Below, in pieces: positions 1-5,503 of a DNA stretch of 8,607 nucleotides. The position numbers and the translations under genes are program-made. Numbering within the stretch: position 1 is the stretch's first letter; each line of letters opens with the position of its first letter. The notes beneath the pieces were generated by a model. That model was given only the letters and a program-made list of their open reading frames with translations. It was not told the origin of the DNA and did no database searches. This DNA comes from JAAFIP01 sp031428975 (GTDB lineage: Bacteria; Pseudomonadota; Gammaproteobacteria; Burkholderiales; Burkholderiaceae_C): NCBI GenBank assembly GCA_031428975.1, contig JANOYR010000250.1, forward strand, positions 1-8,607, in the 5' to 3' direction.

Positions 1-564
1 AATACCAGAAAAAGAAATATAAAACCCTAGGTCTAGCGCCGCCTTGGCGACCGCCATACTTTCTGTGAAGCAATGGAATACGCCTCCCACACTTCCCGCC
101 GTGCCATCTTCGCCCTCTTCTTTCAAAATAGCCAAGGTGTCCGCTGAAGCTTCACGGGTGTGGATTACCAGCGGAAGCGCACTCTCGCGTGCTGCACGGA
201 TGTGGGTGCGAAATCGCTCGCGCTGCCACTCCATATCAGCAAGCCCCCTGCCCCCTTTGCGCTCTTGCATTTGGTAATAATCGAGCCCTGTCTCGCCGAT
301 GGCCACCACACGGGGCAGCGCGGCGCGTTCGGTCAAATCAGCCACACTAGGCTCGTAAATGCCTTCGTTATCGGGATGCACCCCCACAGTGGACCAAAAA
401 TTATGATGCTGTGTAGCCAGCGCATGCACGTCTGGAAATTCCTCTATGGTGGTACAGATGCACAAAGCGCGGGTAACTTGCGCTGCGGCCATTTGGGCGC
501 GGATGTCGGGCAGCTTGTCGCGCAGACTGGGAAAGCTTAAGTGGCAGTGGGAGTCTGTGAACAC
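1..564 (-). CDS. tatD: TatD family metal-dependent hydrolase (3' end beyond window)
   Basis: Cytoplasmic TIM-barrel metallohydrolase of the TatD family, known as a 3'-5' exonuclease/DNase acting in DNA repair and turnover. The 188 visible residues are open to position 1, so about 70 C-terminal residues of the usual ~260 lie outside the window. Metal-ligand motifs appear in order: DSHCHL (H6, H8) at the N-terminus, the GVHP segment near 61-64, GETGLDYY with E91, IHTRE with H135, and GGVFHCF with H164; the last aspartate ligand would be beyond the edge. The start is a GTG at 564, chosen because the family begins almost exactly at this D-S-H-x-H motif. It lies one base after the pilZ stop codon and has no clear Shine-Dalgarno sequence, which suggests translation coupled to pilZ. 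Family assignment is firm; the physiological substrate is not shown by the sequence. Confidence 0.95.
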   Translation of the reverse strand, partial: MFTDSHCHLSFPSLRDKLPDIRAQMAAAQVTRALCICTTIEEFPDVHALATQHHNFWSTVGVHPDNEGIYEPSVADLTERAALPRVVAIGETGLDYYQMQERKGGRGLADMEWQRERFRTHIRAARESALPLVIHTREASADTLAILKEEGEDGTAGSVGGVFHCFTESMAVAKAALDLGFYISFSGI

Positions 565-565
565 G

Positions 566-955
566 TTACACCGTTTGTGTGGGGCGGTCTGAACCAATGT
601 GCGTGCCTAAAATACCCTCAATTTTTAGTTTGAGCTGGCGTGATTTCTCGTCAGCAGGAAACCGAACCCCCACGCCCTGTGCACGATTACCCGCCGCTCG
701 CGCAGGTGTGACCCAGCTAACTTTGCCGGCCACGGGGTAACGCTGCGGGTCATCAGGCAGCGTGAGCAGCACGTAGACATCATCGCCCAGTAAATATTCT
801 CTGGCCGTTGGTATGAATATTCCACCCTCAGTGAATACGGAAATGTAGGCCGCATAGAGTGCCGCTTTTTCTTTGATCGCCAGTTGGATGACACTTGGGC
901 GCGATGAAGTGGGGGCGGCGGCCGAGGCTGTAAGAGGGGCGGCTTTGGTATTCAT
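566..955 (-). CDS. pilZ: Type IV pilus assembly PilZ protein
   Basis: A 129-residue single PilZ-domain protein of the founding PilZ type, required in Pseudomonas and Xanthomonas for type IV pilus biogenesis, where it works with PilB and FimX rather than as a simple second-messenger sensor. Residues 1-20 are an Ala/Ser/Thr/Pro-rich tail; the domain starts near V22 (IQLAIKEKAALYAAY), runs through FTEGGIFIPT (41-50), LGDDVYVLLTLP (56-67), PVAGKVSWVTP (74-84) and GVGVRF (94-99), and ends in a SDRPTQT segment like that of the Pseudomonas protein. The canonical cyclic-di-GMP motifs RxxxR and D/NxSxxG are not present: FTEGG stands where DxSxxG would be. So c-di-GMP binding is not expected, in line with this subfamily. 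It sits between holB (27 bp upstream) and tatD (1 bp downstream), its usual place. The ATG at 955 has no obvious Shine-Dalgarno sequence. Confidence 0.93.
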   Translation of the reverse strand: MNTKAAPLTASAAAPTSSRPSVIQLAIKEKAALYAAYISVFTEGGIFIPTAREYLLGDDVYVLLTLPDDPQRYPVAGKVSWVTPARAAGNRAQGVGVRFPADEKSRQLKLKIEGILGTHIGSDRPTQTV

Positions 956-982
956 GGTGTTAAGTGTAGCGCGATAGCTGGC

Positions 983-2035
983 TTATCGGGCTATGGCCAA
1001 GGTACTGCGTGCTTGCGCTAAAAGATTTTCTACCAACAATTCTGCTTTCCAAGTGTGGTCGATTGTCTTGGCCAAAGTTTTCAGTTGGTTGGCCCAGGCA
1101 CCCAAGGCACGTAAACCCGGCGCCTTAGGTAAGGCTTGGGCATCATAAAACCGAGGCTGCGCTCCTACACGAAGCGCCATCAAATCGTGGCAAAGTTTTT
1201 GCAGTGCGTCAAGTACTTGCGCCGTGCTGAGGTTGGCTAGAACACTGGTTTGGCCTGTTGCAACACTGCGCGGAATGCTCTGCCAGTGCTCGGCCAGCCC
1301 AGATTGCAGAGCATCCAATGCATCCAAAGGCCTTCCGCCTGCGCTAAGCAGGGCGCTGCGCAGGCTCAGTTCAGTCGTTTTAAGTCCTAAATTTGCAGAG
1401 GTTTGGGCCAACCAAAGCAGTGCAGCATCTTGGGCCGGCCAGCGCATAGCAAAGGCCTGGCAGCGGCTGCGGATGGTTGGAAGCAGTTGGTGGGCCGCTT
1501 CGGTGACTAAGATAAATTTGACATCGCCGACGGGCTCTTCCAGTGTTTTTAAGAGTCCGTTGGCCGTGACATGGTTCATGCGCTCGGCGGGATAAACAAG
1601 TACCGCTTTGCCGCGTCCACGGGCATTGGTGCGCTGGGCGAACTCAATGGCAGCTTGCATGGCATCGACACGGATTTCTCGGCTGGGTTTGCGTTTTTTG
1701 TCGTCAATGTCAGACTGCGCTTTTTCAGACAAAGGCCAGCCCAGCGCCAACAAAGCCGTTTCTGGCATGAGCATGACCAAATCCGGGTGGGTGCGGGAGG
1801 CCACCATGTGGCAACTGGCGCAGTGCCCGCAAGCGGCTTGGCCTTGATTGCCCACCGTTTCACACAACCATGCGCTGGCCAATGCAAGGCCTAACTCGTA
1901 TTGCCCCAAGCCCGAGGGCCCTTGCAACAACCAAGCATGGCCATTTTGGGCCAGCAGTTCCCCCAGTTGAGCCGTCAACCAAGGGGCTAGTTCGACTTTG
2001 GGCAGGTCGACGCCGTCTTCTAGAGTATTGGACAC
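983..2035 (-). CDS. holB: DNA polymerase III delta' subunit (clamp loader)
   Basis: Encodes a 350-residue delta' subunit of the replicative clamp loader, which together with tau/gamma and delta opens the beta sliding clamp and loads it on DNA. The AAA+-like N-terminal domain has a decayed P-loop at 39-45 (GPSGLGQ, with Gln in place of the ATP-binding Lys), as expected because delta' does not bind ATP. A zinc module follows with C58, C69, C72 and C75. Further signatures are LLKTLEEP (161-168) and the SRC motif (190-192) in the TIRSRCQ segment, typical of clamp-loader subunits. The C-terminal third is helical and poorly conserved. The start is a GTG at 2035; an in-frame TGA upstream and the lack of any in-frame ATG support it, although the ribosome site is weak. 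It is followed closely by pilZ. Unlike most proteobacteria, no tmk precedes it. Confidence 0.94.
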   Translation of the reverse strand: MSNTLEDGVDLPKVELAPWLTAQLGELLAQNGHAWLLQGPSGLGQYELGLALASAWLCETVGNQGQAACGHCASCHMVASRTHPDLVMLMPETALLALGWPLSEKAQSDIDDKKRKPSREIRVDAMQAAIEFAQRTNARGRGKAVLVYPAERMNHVTANGLLKTLEEPVGDVKFILVTEAAHQLLPTIRSRCQAFAMRWPAQDAALLWLAQTSANLGLKTTELSLRSALLSAGGRPLDALDALQSGLAEHWQSIPRSVATGQTSVLANLSTAQVLDALQKLCHDLMALRVGAQPRFYDAQALPKAPGLRALGAWANQLKTLAKTIDHTWKAELLVENLLAQARSTLAIAR

Positions 2036-2183
2036 TTCTGTAAATCCACAGCGCGTTTCGGTAGGCGTTGCCTGCGTAAATGGGCATCAAGGTCTTTATG
2101 TGCCATCACTTGCTCGCTCCAGTCCTTGGGTGTCTGCCCTGTTGGATGATAGCGTTGTCTTCTTCTTTGCTGTTGCGCTGCAT
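2020..2183 (-). other. Two candidate upstream mini-ORFs leading into holB
   Basis: A 25-codon frame starts at ATG 2183 (begins MQRNSKEED), preceded by a GAGAG purine run at suitable spacing, and ends at a TGA at 2108-2106. That stop overlaps an ATG at 2106 (TGATG arrangement) opening a 28-codon frame (begins MAHKDLDAHL) that ends at a TAG inside holB, 13 bases beyond its GTG start. A GGAG lies 10 bases before the second ATG. The chained overlap is what translational coupling or an upstream-ORF control would look like. Alternatively both are pieces of one small basic protein broken by a one-base deletion, because the second frame stays open and reads plausibly (for example PKDWSEQV) upstream of its ATG. 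I do not recognise either peptide; chance is a serious alternative. Confidence 0.15.
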
Positions 2184-2214
2184 GAGCTTTCTCTCTTCGT
2201 CTGTCTTGCTTTGG

Positions 2215-2252
2215 TCTTCACAACGTTCAGACTTGTCTGAGCGTTGTGAGGA
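2215..2252 (+). repeat. 17-bp inverted repeat with CTTG loop
   Basis: Arms 2215-2231 and 2236-2252 enclose a four-base CTTG loop. Fifteen of 17 positions are Watson-Crick pairs; the two others (2217/2250 and 2226/2241) are T-G, so they pair as G-U in RNA from the plus strand but are A-C mismatches in minus-strand RNA. No run of T follows on either strand, which argues against a standard intrinsic terminator. It lies 62 bp downstream of the tapT stop. It could be a structured leader element, a processing site, or a dispersed genomic hairpin repeat. Confidence 0.6.
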
Positions 2253-2278
2253 ATTTCCCGATTCGTGGATATTTATAG

Positions 2279-2300
2279 AAATGCACTTAAGTGTGCATTT
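2279..2300. repeat. AT-rich palindrome after tapT (weak terminator or operator)
   Basis: AAATGCAC (2279-2286) and GTGCATTT (2293-2300) form a perfect 8-bp inverted repeat around a six-base centre, 14 bp after the tapT stop. Read on the minus strand the right arm ends in TTT followed by CTATAAATAT, so it may serve as a weak terminator for tapT. The TATAAA (on the minus strand, 2271-2276) immediately next to it could also be a -10 element, in which case the palindrome would sit where a repressor or activator of holB binds. The sequence does not decide between these. Confidence 0.35.
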
Positions 2301-2314
2301 TAGACGGCAAAGTT

Positions 2315-3031
2315 CTACGAGTTACCCACTGAGCGGTATCCCATTTGCTGGCCAATAAACCCCTCAAACCCTGCAAGCAAAGCATCTAACTGCACAACAT
2401 TAGCACCCAACTGGCGTAGCGCGGCGCAGGTGGCCTCTAGTGTGGAAAGCTGGTCTGTGCGATGCGCCTTGCGAATACGGTAGTTGGACGGCGGTGCGTT
2501 GTGCAAGGCCAAGCGCGGCAGGATTTGCAGCGCGGGGTTGAGGTGCAGCATTTTGCGGCTTTTGCGCCATGTGGCATCCAACACAACCAGTTGCAGTTGC
2601 AGTTGGCTGGGAGCTTGTGTCACAAAATTACGGTCAAGGTAGGGCTCTTTGACTAGACTTGCCTCTGGCGCAAGATGCCGCACACCATCAGCATACACCG
2701 CTATTTGCGCCGATTCAGGATAAAGCAAAACTGAGCGGTTGTCGCCATGTAACAAAGCTTGCAAGGCCTGGGGCGCAAACACTTCACCCGTGACCATACG
2801 GCTGTTCGGCAAACTCAAATGCAGCAGGCGTGCGCTGCCTTTGGCCTGCGCCACTTCCTCAGGGTGTTGCAAAATCAATACTTGCACGCATTGATGGACG
2901 GGCGAAATCCATTGGCAAATGCAGCTAGAGGCTGGGCGCAGGCAGCGTGTGCAAGTGATGCGTTTAGTGTGCTTAGCTGGCTCGTCGTGGGAAATCATGC
3001 GCCCAGACTTTGCATAAGCGATTGCATGCAT
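2315..3031 (-). CDS. tapT: DTW-domain tRNA-uridine aminocarboxypropyltransferase
   Basis: A member of the DTW family (E. coli TapT/YfiP), which transfers the 3-amino-3-carboxypropyl group of S-adenosylmethionine to uridine in tRNA, making acp3U in the variable loop. Numbering from the ATG at 3031 (238 residues), a zinc-binding cluster C27-C30-C37-C39 in CTRCLRPASSCIC comes first, then LILQHPEE (52-59), a LLYPE strand (102-106) and the family signature LDATWRKSRKML (151-162; D152, T154, W155), followed by YRIRKAH and the LSTLEA helix. A TTG six bases upstream (3037) and an ATG at 2998 are alternative starts; no convincing Shine-Dalgarno sequence decides among them. It begins 23 bp behind the glmM stop, so it is likely co-transcribed with glmM. 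Target tRNA position is inferred from the E. coli enzyme. Confidence 0.88.
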   Translation of the reverse strand: MHAIAYAKSGRMISHDEPAKHTKRITCTRCLRPASSCICQWISPVHQCVQVLILQHPEEVAQAKGSARLLHLSLPNSRMVTGEVFAPQALQALLHGDNRSVLLYPESAQIAVYADGVRHLAPEASLVKEPYLDRNFVTQAPSQLQLQLVVLDATWRKSRKMLHLNPALQILPRLALHNAPPSNYRIRKAHRTDQLSTLEATCAALRQLGANVVQLDALLAGFEGFIGQQMGYRSVGNS

Positions 3032-3054
3032 GCCCAAAACAAATCCGTGTGTTG

Positions 3055-4386
3055 CTAGCCCTTTTTCACCGCCTCGACCAGCCTCAGTGCGCAGCTTTTG
3101 GCCATGGCCGCGTCTTTGGCTTCTACCATCACGCGCAGCAGGGGCTCGGTGCCGCTGGCGCGGATCAAAATACGACCGGTGTTGCCCAGTTCGGCTTTCA
3201 CAGCGGCGGTCTCGGTTTCTAGCAGTTGGTTGGTTTTCCAGTCTTGCCCCGCTAGCAAGCGCACATTGATCAGCTCTTGCGGAAACAGTTCAATGCCATG
3301 CAGCAGTTGGGCCAAAGTTTTGCCGCTGCGCTGGGTGGCTTGCAGCACTTGCAGGGCCGTAATGATGCCGTCACCCGTGGTGTGTTTGTCAAGCGCCAAC
3401 AGGTGGCCCGAGCCTTCGCCGCCTAGCAGCCATTGGTTCTTTTCTAACTCTTCTAAAACATAGCGGTCGCCCACTTTGGCGCGGACAAAGCCCACTCCGC
3501 GTGCAGCCAGCGCCAACTCCACACCCATATTGGTCATGAGCGTACCCACAGCGCCCGGCACTTTTTCGCCGCGCTCTAAGCGCTCGTTCACCATCAAAAA
3601 TAATAGCTCGTCACCGTTGAAAAGCCTGCCTTTGGCATCCACCACCTGCAAGCGGTCGGCATCGCCGTCCAGCGCTATGCCGTAGTCGGCGCGGTTGGCC
3701 AAGACACTGCGTACCAGCGCTTCTGGGTGGGTTGCGCCCACCTCTTTGTTGATATTGGTACCGTCGGGTGCGCAACCCATGGCTACCACCTCTGCCCCCA
3801 GCTCATGAAAGACTTTAGGTGCAATGTGGTAAGCCGCGCCATGCGCCGCGTCTACCACCACACGCATCCCCTTGAGCGTGAGATCGTTGGCAAAGGTCGA
3901 TTTGGCAAACTCAATGTAGCGGCCCGCTGCATCGTCTAGGCGGCGGGTTTTGCCCAAATTGGCTGATTCTGCCCATACTGGCGGCTCTAGTAAAGCAGCC
4001 TCTACATCTAGCTCCCACGCATCGCTTAGCTTGGAGCCTTGGGCATTAAAAAACTTGATGCCATTGTCCTCAAACGCATTGTGGCTCGCGCTGATGACTA
4101 CGCCCAGACTAGCCCGCAGCGCACGGGTCAAATACGCCACGCCAGGGGTGGGCAAAGGCCCTAGCAACACCACATCAACCCCCGCGCTGTTAAAGCCAGA
4201 TTCGAGCGCCGATTCAAGCATGTAGCCTGAAATGCGGGTGTCTTTGCCAATTACCACTGTCGGGCGGTCTTCTGTGCGCTTGAGCACACGGCCTACTGAA
4301 TGTGCCAAGTTGAGCACAAAATCTGGCGTGATGGGCGATCTGCCCACGGTGCCGCGAATGCCGTCTGTGCCGAAGTATTTACGCAT
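3055..4386 (-). CDS. glmM: Phosphoglucosamine mutase
   Basis: Cytoplasmic enzyme that interconverts glucosamine-6-phosphate and glucosamine-1-phosphate, the second step towards UDP-N-acetylglucosamine for peptidoglycan and lipopolysaccharide. The 443 residues match the usual ~445. All four hallmarks of the alpha-D-phosphohexomutase family are intact: the phosphoserine loop ISASHN with catalytic S101, the magnesium loop DGDADR (240-245), the sugar-specificity loop GEGSGH (323-328) and the phosphate-binding loop RASGTEPLLRVM (409-420). The N-terminus MRKYFGTDGIRG is the standard one for GlmM, fixing the ATG at 4386; an AGAGG ribosome site lies six bases upstream (4393-4397). It follows folP after 96 bp, as in E. 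coli, and is followed closely by tapT. Confidence 0.97.
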   Translation of the reverse strand: MRKYFGTDGIRGTVGRSPITPDFVLNLAHSVGRVLKRTEDRPTVVIGKDTRISGYMLESALESGFNSAGVDVVLLGPLPTPGVAYLTRALRASLGVVISASHNAFEDNGIKFFNAQGSKLSDAWELDVEAALLEPPVWAESANLGKTRRLDDAAGRYIEFAKSTFANDLTLKGMRVVVDAAHGAAYHIAPKVFHELGAEVVAMGCAPDGTNINKEVGATHPEALVRSVLANRADYGIALDGDADRLQVVDAKGRLFNGDELLFLMVNERLERGEKVPGAVGTLMTNMGVELALAARGVGFVRAKVGDRYVLEELEKNQWLLGGEGSGHLLALDKHTTGDGIITALQVLQATQRSGKTLAQLLHGIELFPQELINVRLLAGQDWKTNQLLETETAAVKAELGNTGRILIRASGTEPLLRVMVEAKDAAMAKSCALRLVEAVKKG

Positions 4387-4392
4387 GTTTTG

Positions 4393-4424
4393 CCTCTTTA
4401 TATGAAATATTTGCCCAATGTCAC
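4393..4424 (-). promoter_or_regulatory. Candidate sigma-70-type promoter and ribosome site of glmM
   Basis: On the minus strand GTGACA (4419-4424, five of six matches to TTGACA) is followed after 16 bp by TATAAA (4397-4402, five of six matches to TATAAT). The AGAGG Shine-Dalgarno sequence of glmM (4393-4397) touches the -10 element, so transcripts from this promoter would start within or after it and lack a usable site. Either the promoter match is fortuitous or it gives a near-leaderless glmM message while longer folP read-through transcripts use the ribosome site. Confidence 0.3.
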
Positions 4425-4482
4425 CGCCAAATGGCCATTGTTTGCTATGAATTAGTGCGTATTGTGCTGGGTGCTTAAGATT

Positions 4483-5418
4483 TTAACTGCTTGCCTGCAT
4501 GGCGGCCAAAATTTTCAAGCCTAGTGCGGTCTCGCGCACATCGTGCACCCGCAGCACCTGTGCGCCCTGCTGCGCCGCTAGCACAGCCGCCACCACACTA
4601 GGCAGCATACGCTCGCCCACCCCAAGCCCCGTAACCGCCCCCAAAGACGACTTGCGTGACCAGCCCGCCAATAGGGCGCAACCCAAAGTTTTGAATTGCG
4701 CCAACTCCCGCAGCAGGGTGAAATTTTGCACCACCGTTTTGCCAAAACCAATGCCCGGATCAATGCACAGGCGTGTGCTGGATGCCGGCAGATTTTGGTT
4801 TGCTGGCGATACATGGAGCGCTGTCGGTGGTGTATTTGTAGCTAATTTTTGAGGCTTTTCAGCCCAATTTCGCTTTGAAATAGCCATTTGTTGCTCTAAA
4901 AACAGTAACACTTGCTGAGTCACATTACCCTGCCCGCCTTGCGAACTAGGGGTTTCTTGCATAGGAGATATCTGCATAGAAAGCGGCTCGCCGTGCATGT
5001 GCATCAACACCACGCCACAGCGTGGGTGCACCGCCACCGCTTCTTGTGCACCGATTTGGCGTAGCGCCCATACATCGTTGATGATGTCAGCACCGCAGTC
5101 CAGCGCTGCGCGCATCACGTCTGCTTTGTAGGTGTCCACAGAAATTGGCACCCCCAACTTCACCGCCTCGCGCAGCACAGGCAGCACCCTTTTGAGCTCG
5201 TCCTCAAGCGGCAAAGCTTGTGCCCCGGGGCGAGTCGACTCACCGCCAATGTCTAAAATATCAGCCCCGTCTTTGATCAACTGCTCACAATGCAGGATCG
5301 CTGCGCGGGCGCTGCCATGCGTACCGCCATCAGAAAACGAGTCAGGTGTGACGTTGACAATGCCCATTATTTTTGGGGTTGCCAAGTCGATGGTGAAGCG
5401 GGAGGTTTGCCAATGCAT
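4483..5418 (-). CDS. folP: Dihydropteroate synthase with internal insertion
   Basis: Condenses 6-hydroxymethyl-7,8-dihydropterin diphosphate with p-aminobenzoate to dihydropteroate in folate synthesis; the sulfonamide target. Numbered from ATG 5418 (311 residues), TIM-barrel motifs are all present: NVTPDSFSDGG (22-32), DIGGESTRPG (56-65), D95, N114-D115, MHMHG (139-143), DPGIGFGK (220-227), SRK (254-256) and RVHDV (290-294). Residues about 177-216, between the helix after LLFLEQQ and the DPGIGFGK strand, form a low-complexity, Asn/Pro/Ser-rich stretch much longer than the roughly ten residues found there in E. coli, which makes the protein about 30 residues longer than usual. A TTG at 5436 could extend the frame by six residues, but it lies inside the terminator hairpin after ftsH, so the ATG is preferred. 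No Shine-Dalgarno sequence is visible. The gene precedes glmM as in E. coli. Confidence 0.95.
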   Translation of the reverse strand: MHWQTSRFTIDLATPKIMGIVNVTPDSFSDGGTHGSARAAILHCEQLIKDGADILDIGGESTRPGAQALPLEDELKRVLPVLREAVKLGVPISVDTYKADVMRAALDCGADIINDVWALRQIGAQEAVAVHPRCGVVLMHMHGEPLSMQISPMQETPSSQGGQGNVTQQVLLFLEQQMAISKRNWAEKPQKLATNTPPTALHVSPANQNLPASSTRLCIDPGIGFGKTVVQNFTLLRELAQFKTLGCALLAGWSRKSSLGAVTGLGVGERMLPSVVAAVLAAQQGAQVLRVHDVRETALGLKILAAMQASS

Positions 5419-5434
5419 AGGGCAATTGTGATGC

Positions 5435-5462
5435 AAAACGGGGCCAAATGCCCCGTTTTTTA
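5435..5462. terminator. Intrinsic terminator after ftsH
   Basis: A ten-bp perfect stem (5435-5444 with 5450-5459) with GC core CGGGGC/GCCCCG encloses a five-base loop. In the ftsH direction (minus) the hairpin is preceded by A residues and ends in TTTT; on the plus strand the T-run is six long. It lies 41 bp after the ftsH stop and 16 bp before the folP ATG, so it should end or attenuate transcripts coming from the heat-shock-controlled ftsH before they enter folP-glmM. Confidence 0.8.
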
Positions 5463-5503
5463 CTTGTCTTACAGGGCCGAAACCCCGAACGGATCCCCGT
5501 ACA

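Larger units (their letters stand above)
2036..2314. other. Gap between tapT and holB with hairpins, no recognised gene
   Basis: This 279-bp stretch separates the end of tapT from the start of holB. It holds, in minus-strand reading order, an AT-rich palindrome just after tapT (2279-2300), a TATAAATAT-like stretch (2269-2277), a 17-bp hairpin (2215-2252), a purine-rich segment of about 70 bases, and two tiny overlapping reading frames that lead into holB. I see no remnant of thymidylate kinase (tmk), which normally occupies the position before holB, and no tRNA or recognised riboswitch. The open frames on the plus strand here overlap the 5' end of holB, look low-complexity hydrophobic and are most simply shadows of the purine-rich minus strand. 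It probably acts as the holB leader and promoter region, but this is inference. Confidence 0.6.

Noticed and set aside
1998..2358. Two overlapping plus-strand frames with hydrophobic stretches, possibly a small membrane protein
   Set aside because: They overlap the holB 5' end or the tapT 3' end, and the hydrophobic codons are simply the complement of a purine-rich minus strand; no ribosome site stands out.
4431..4440. Ten-base palindrome AATGGCCATT between folP and glmM
   Set aside because: Too short and common to support an operator or terminator on its own.
5419..5436. TTG start for folP six codons upstream
   Set aside because: It falls within the terminator stem after ftsH and is not needed for the fold.
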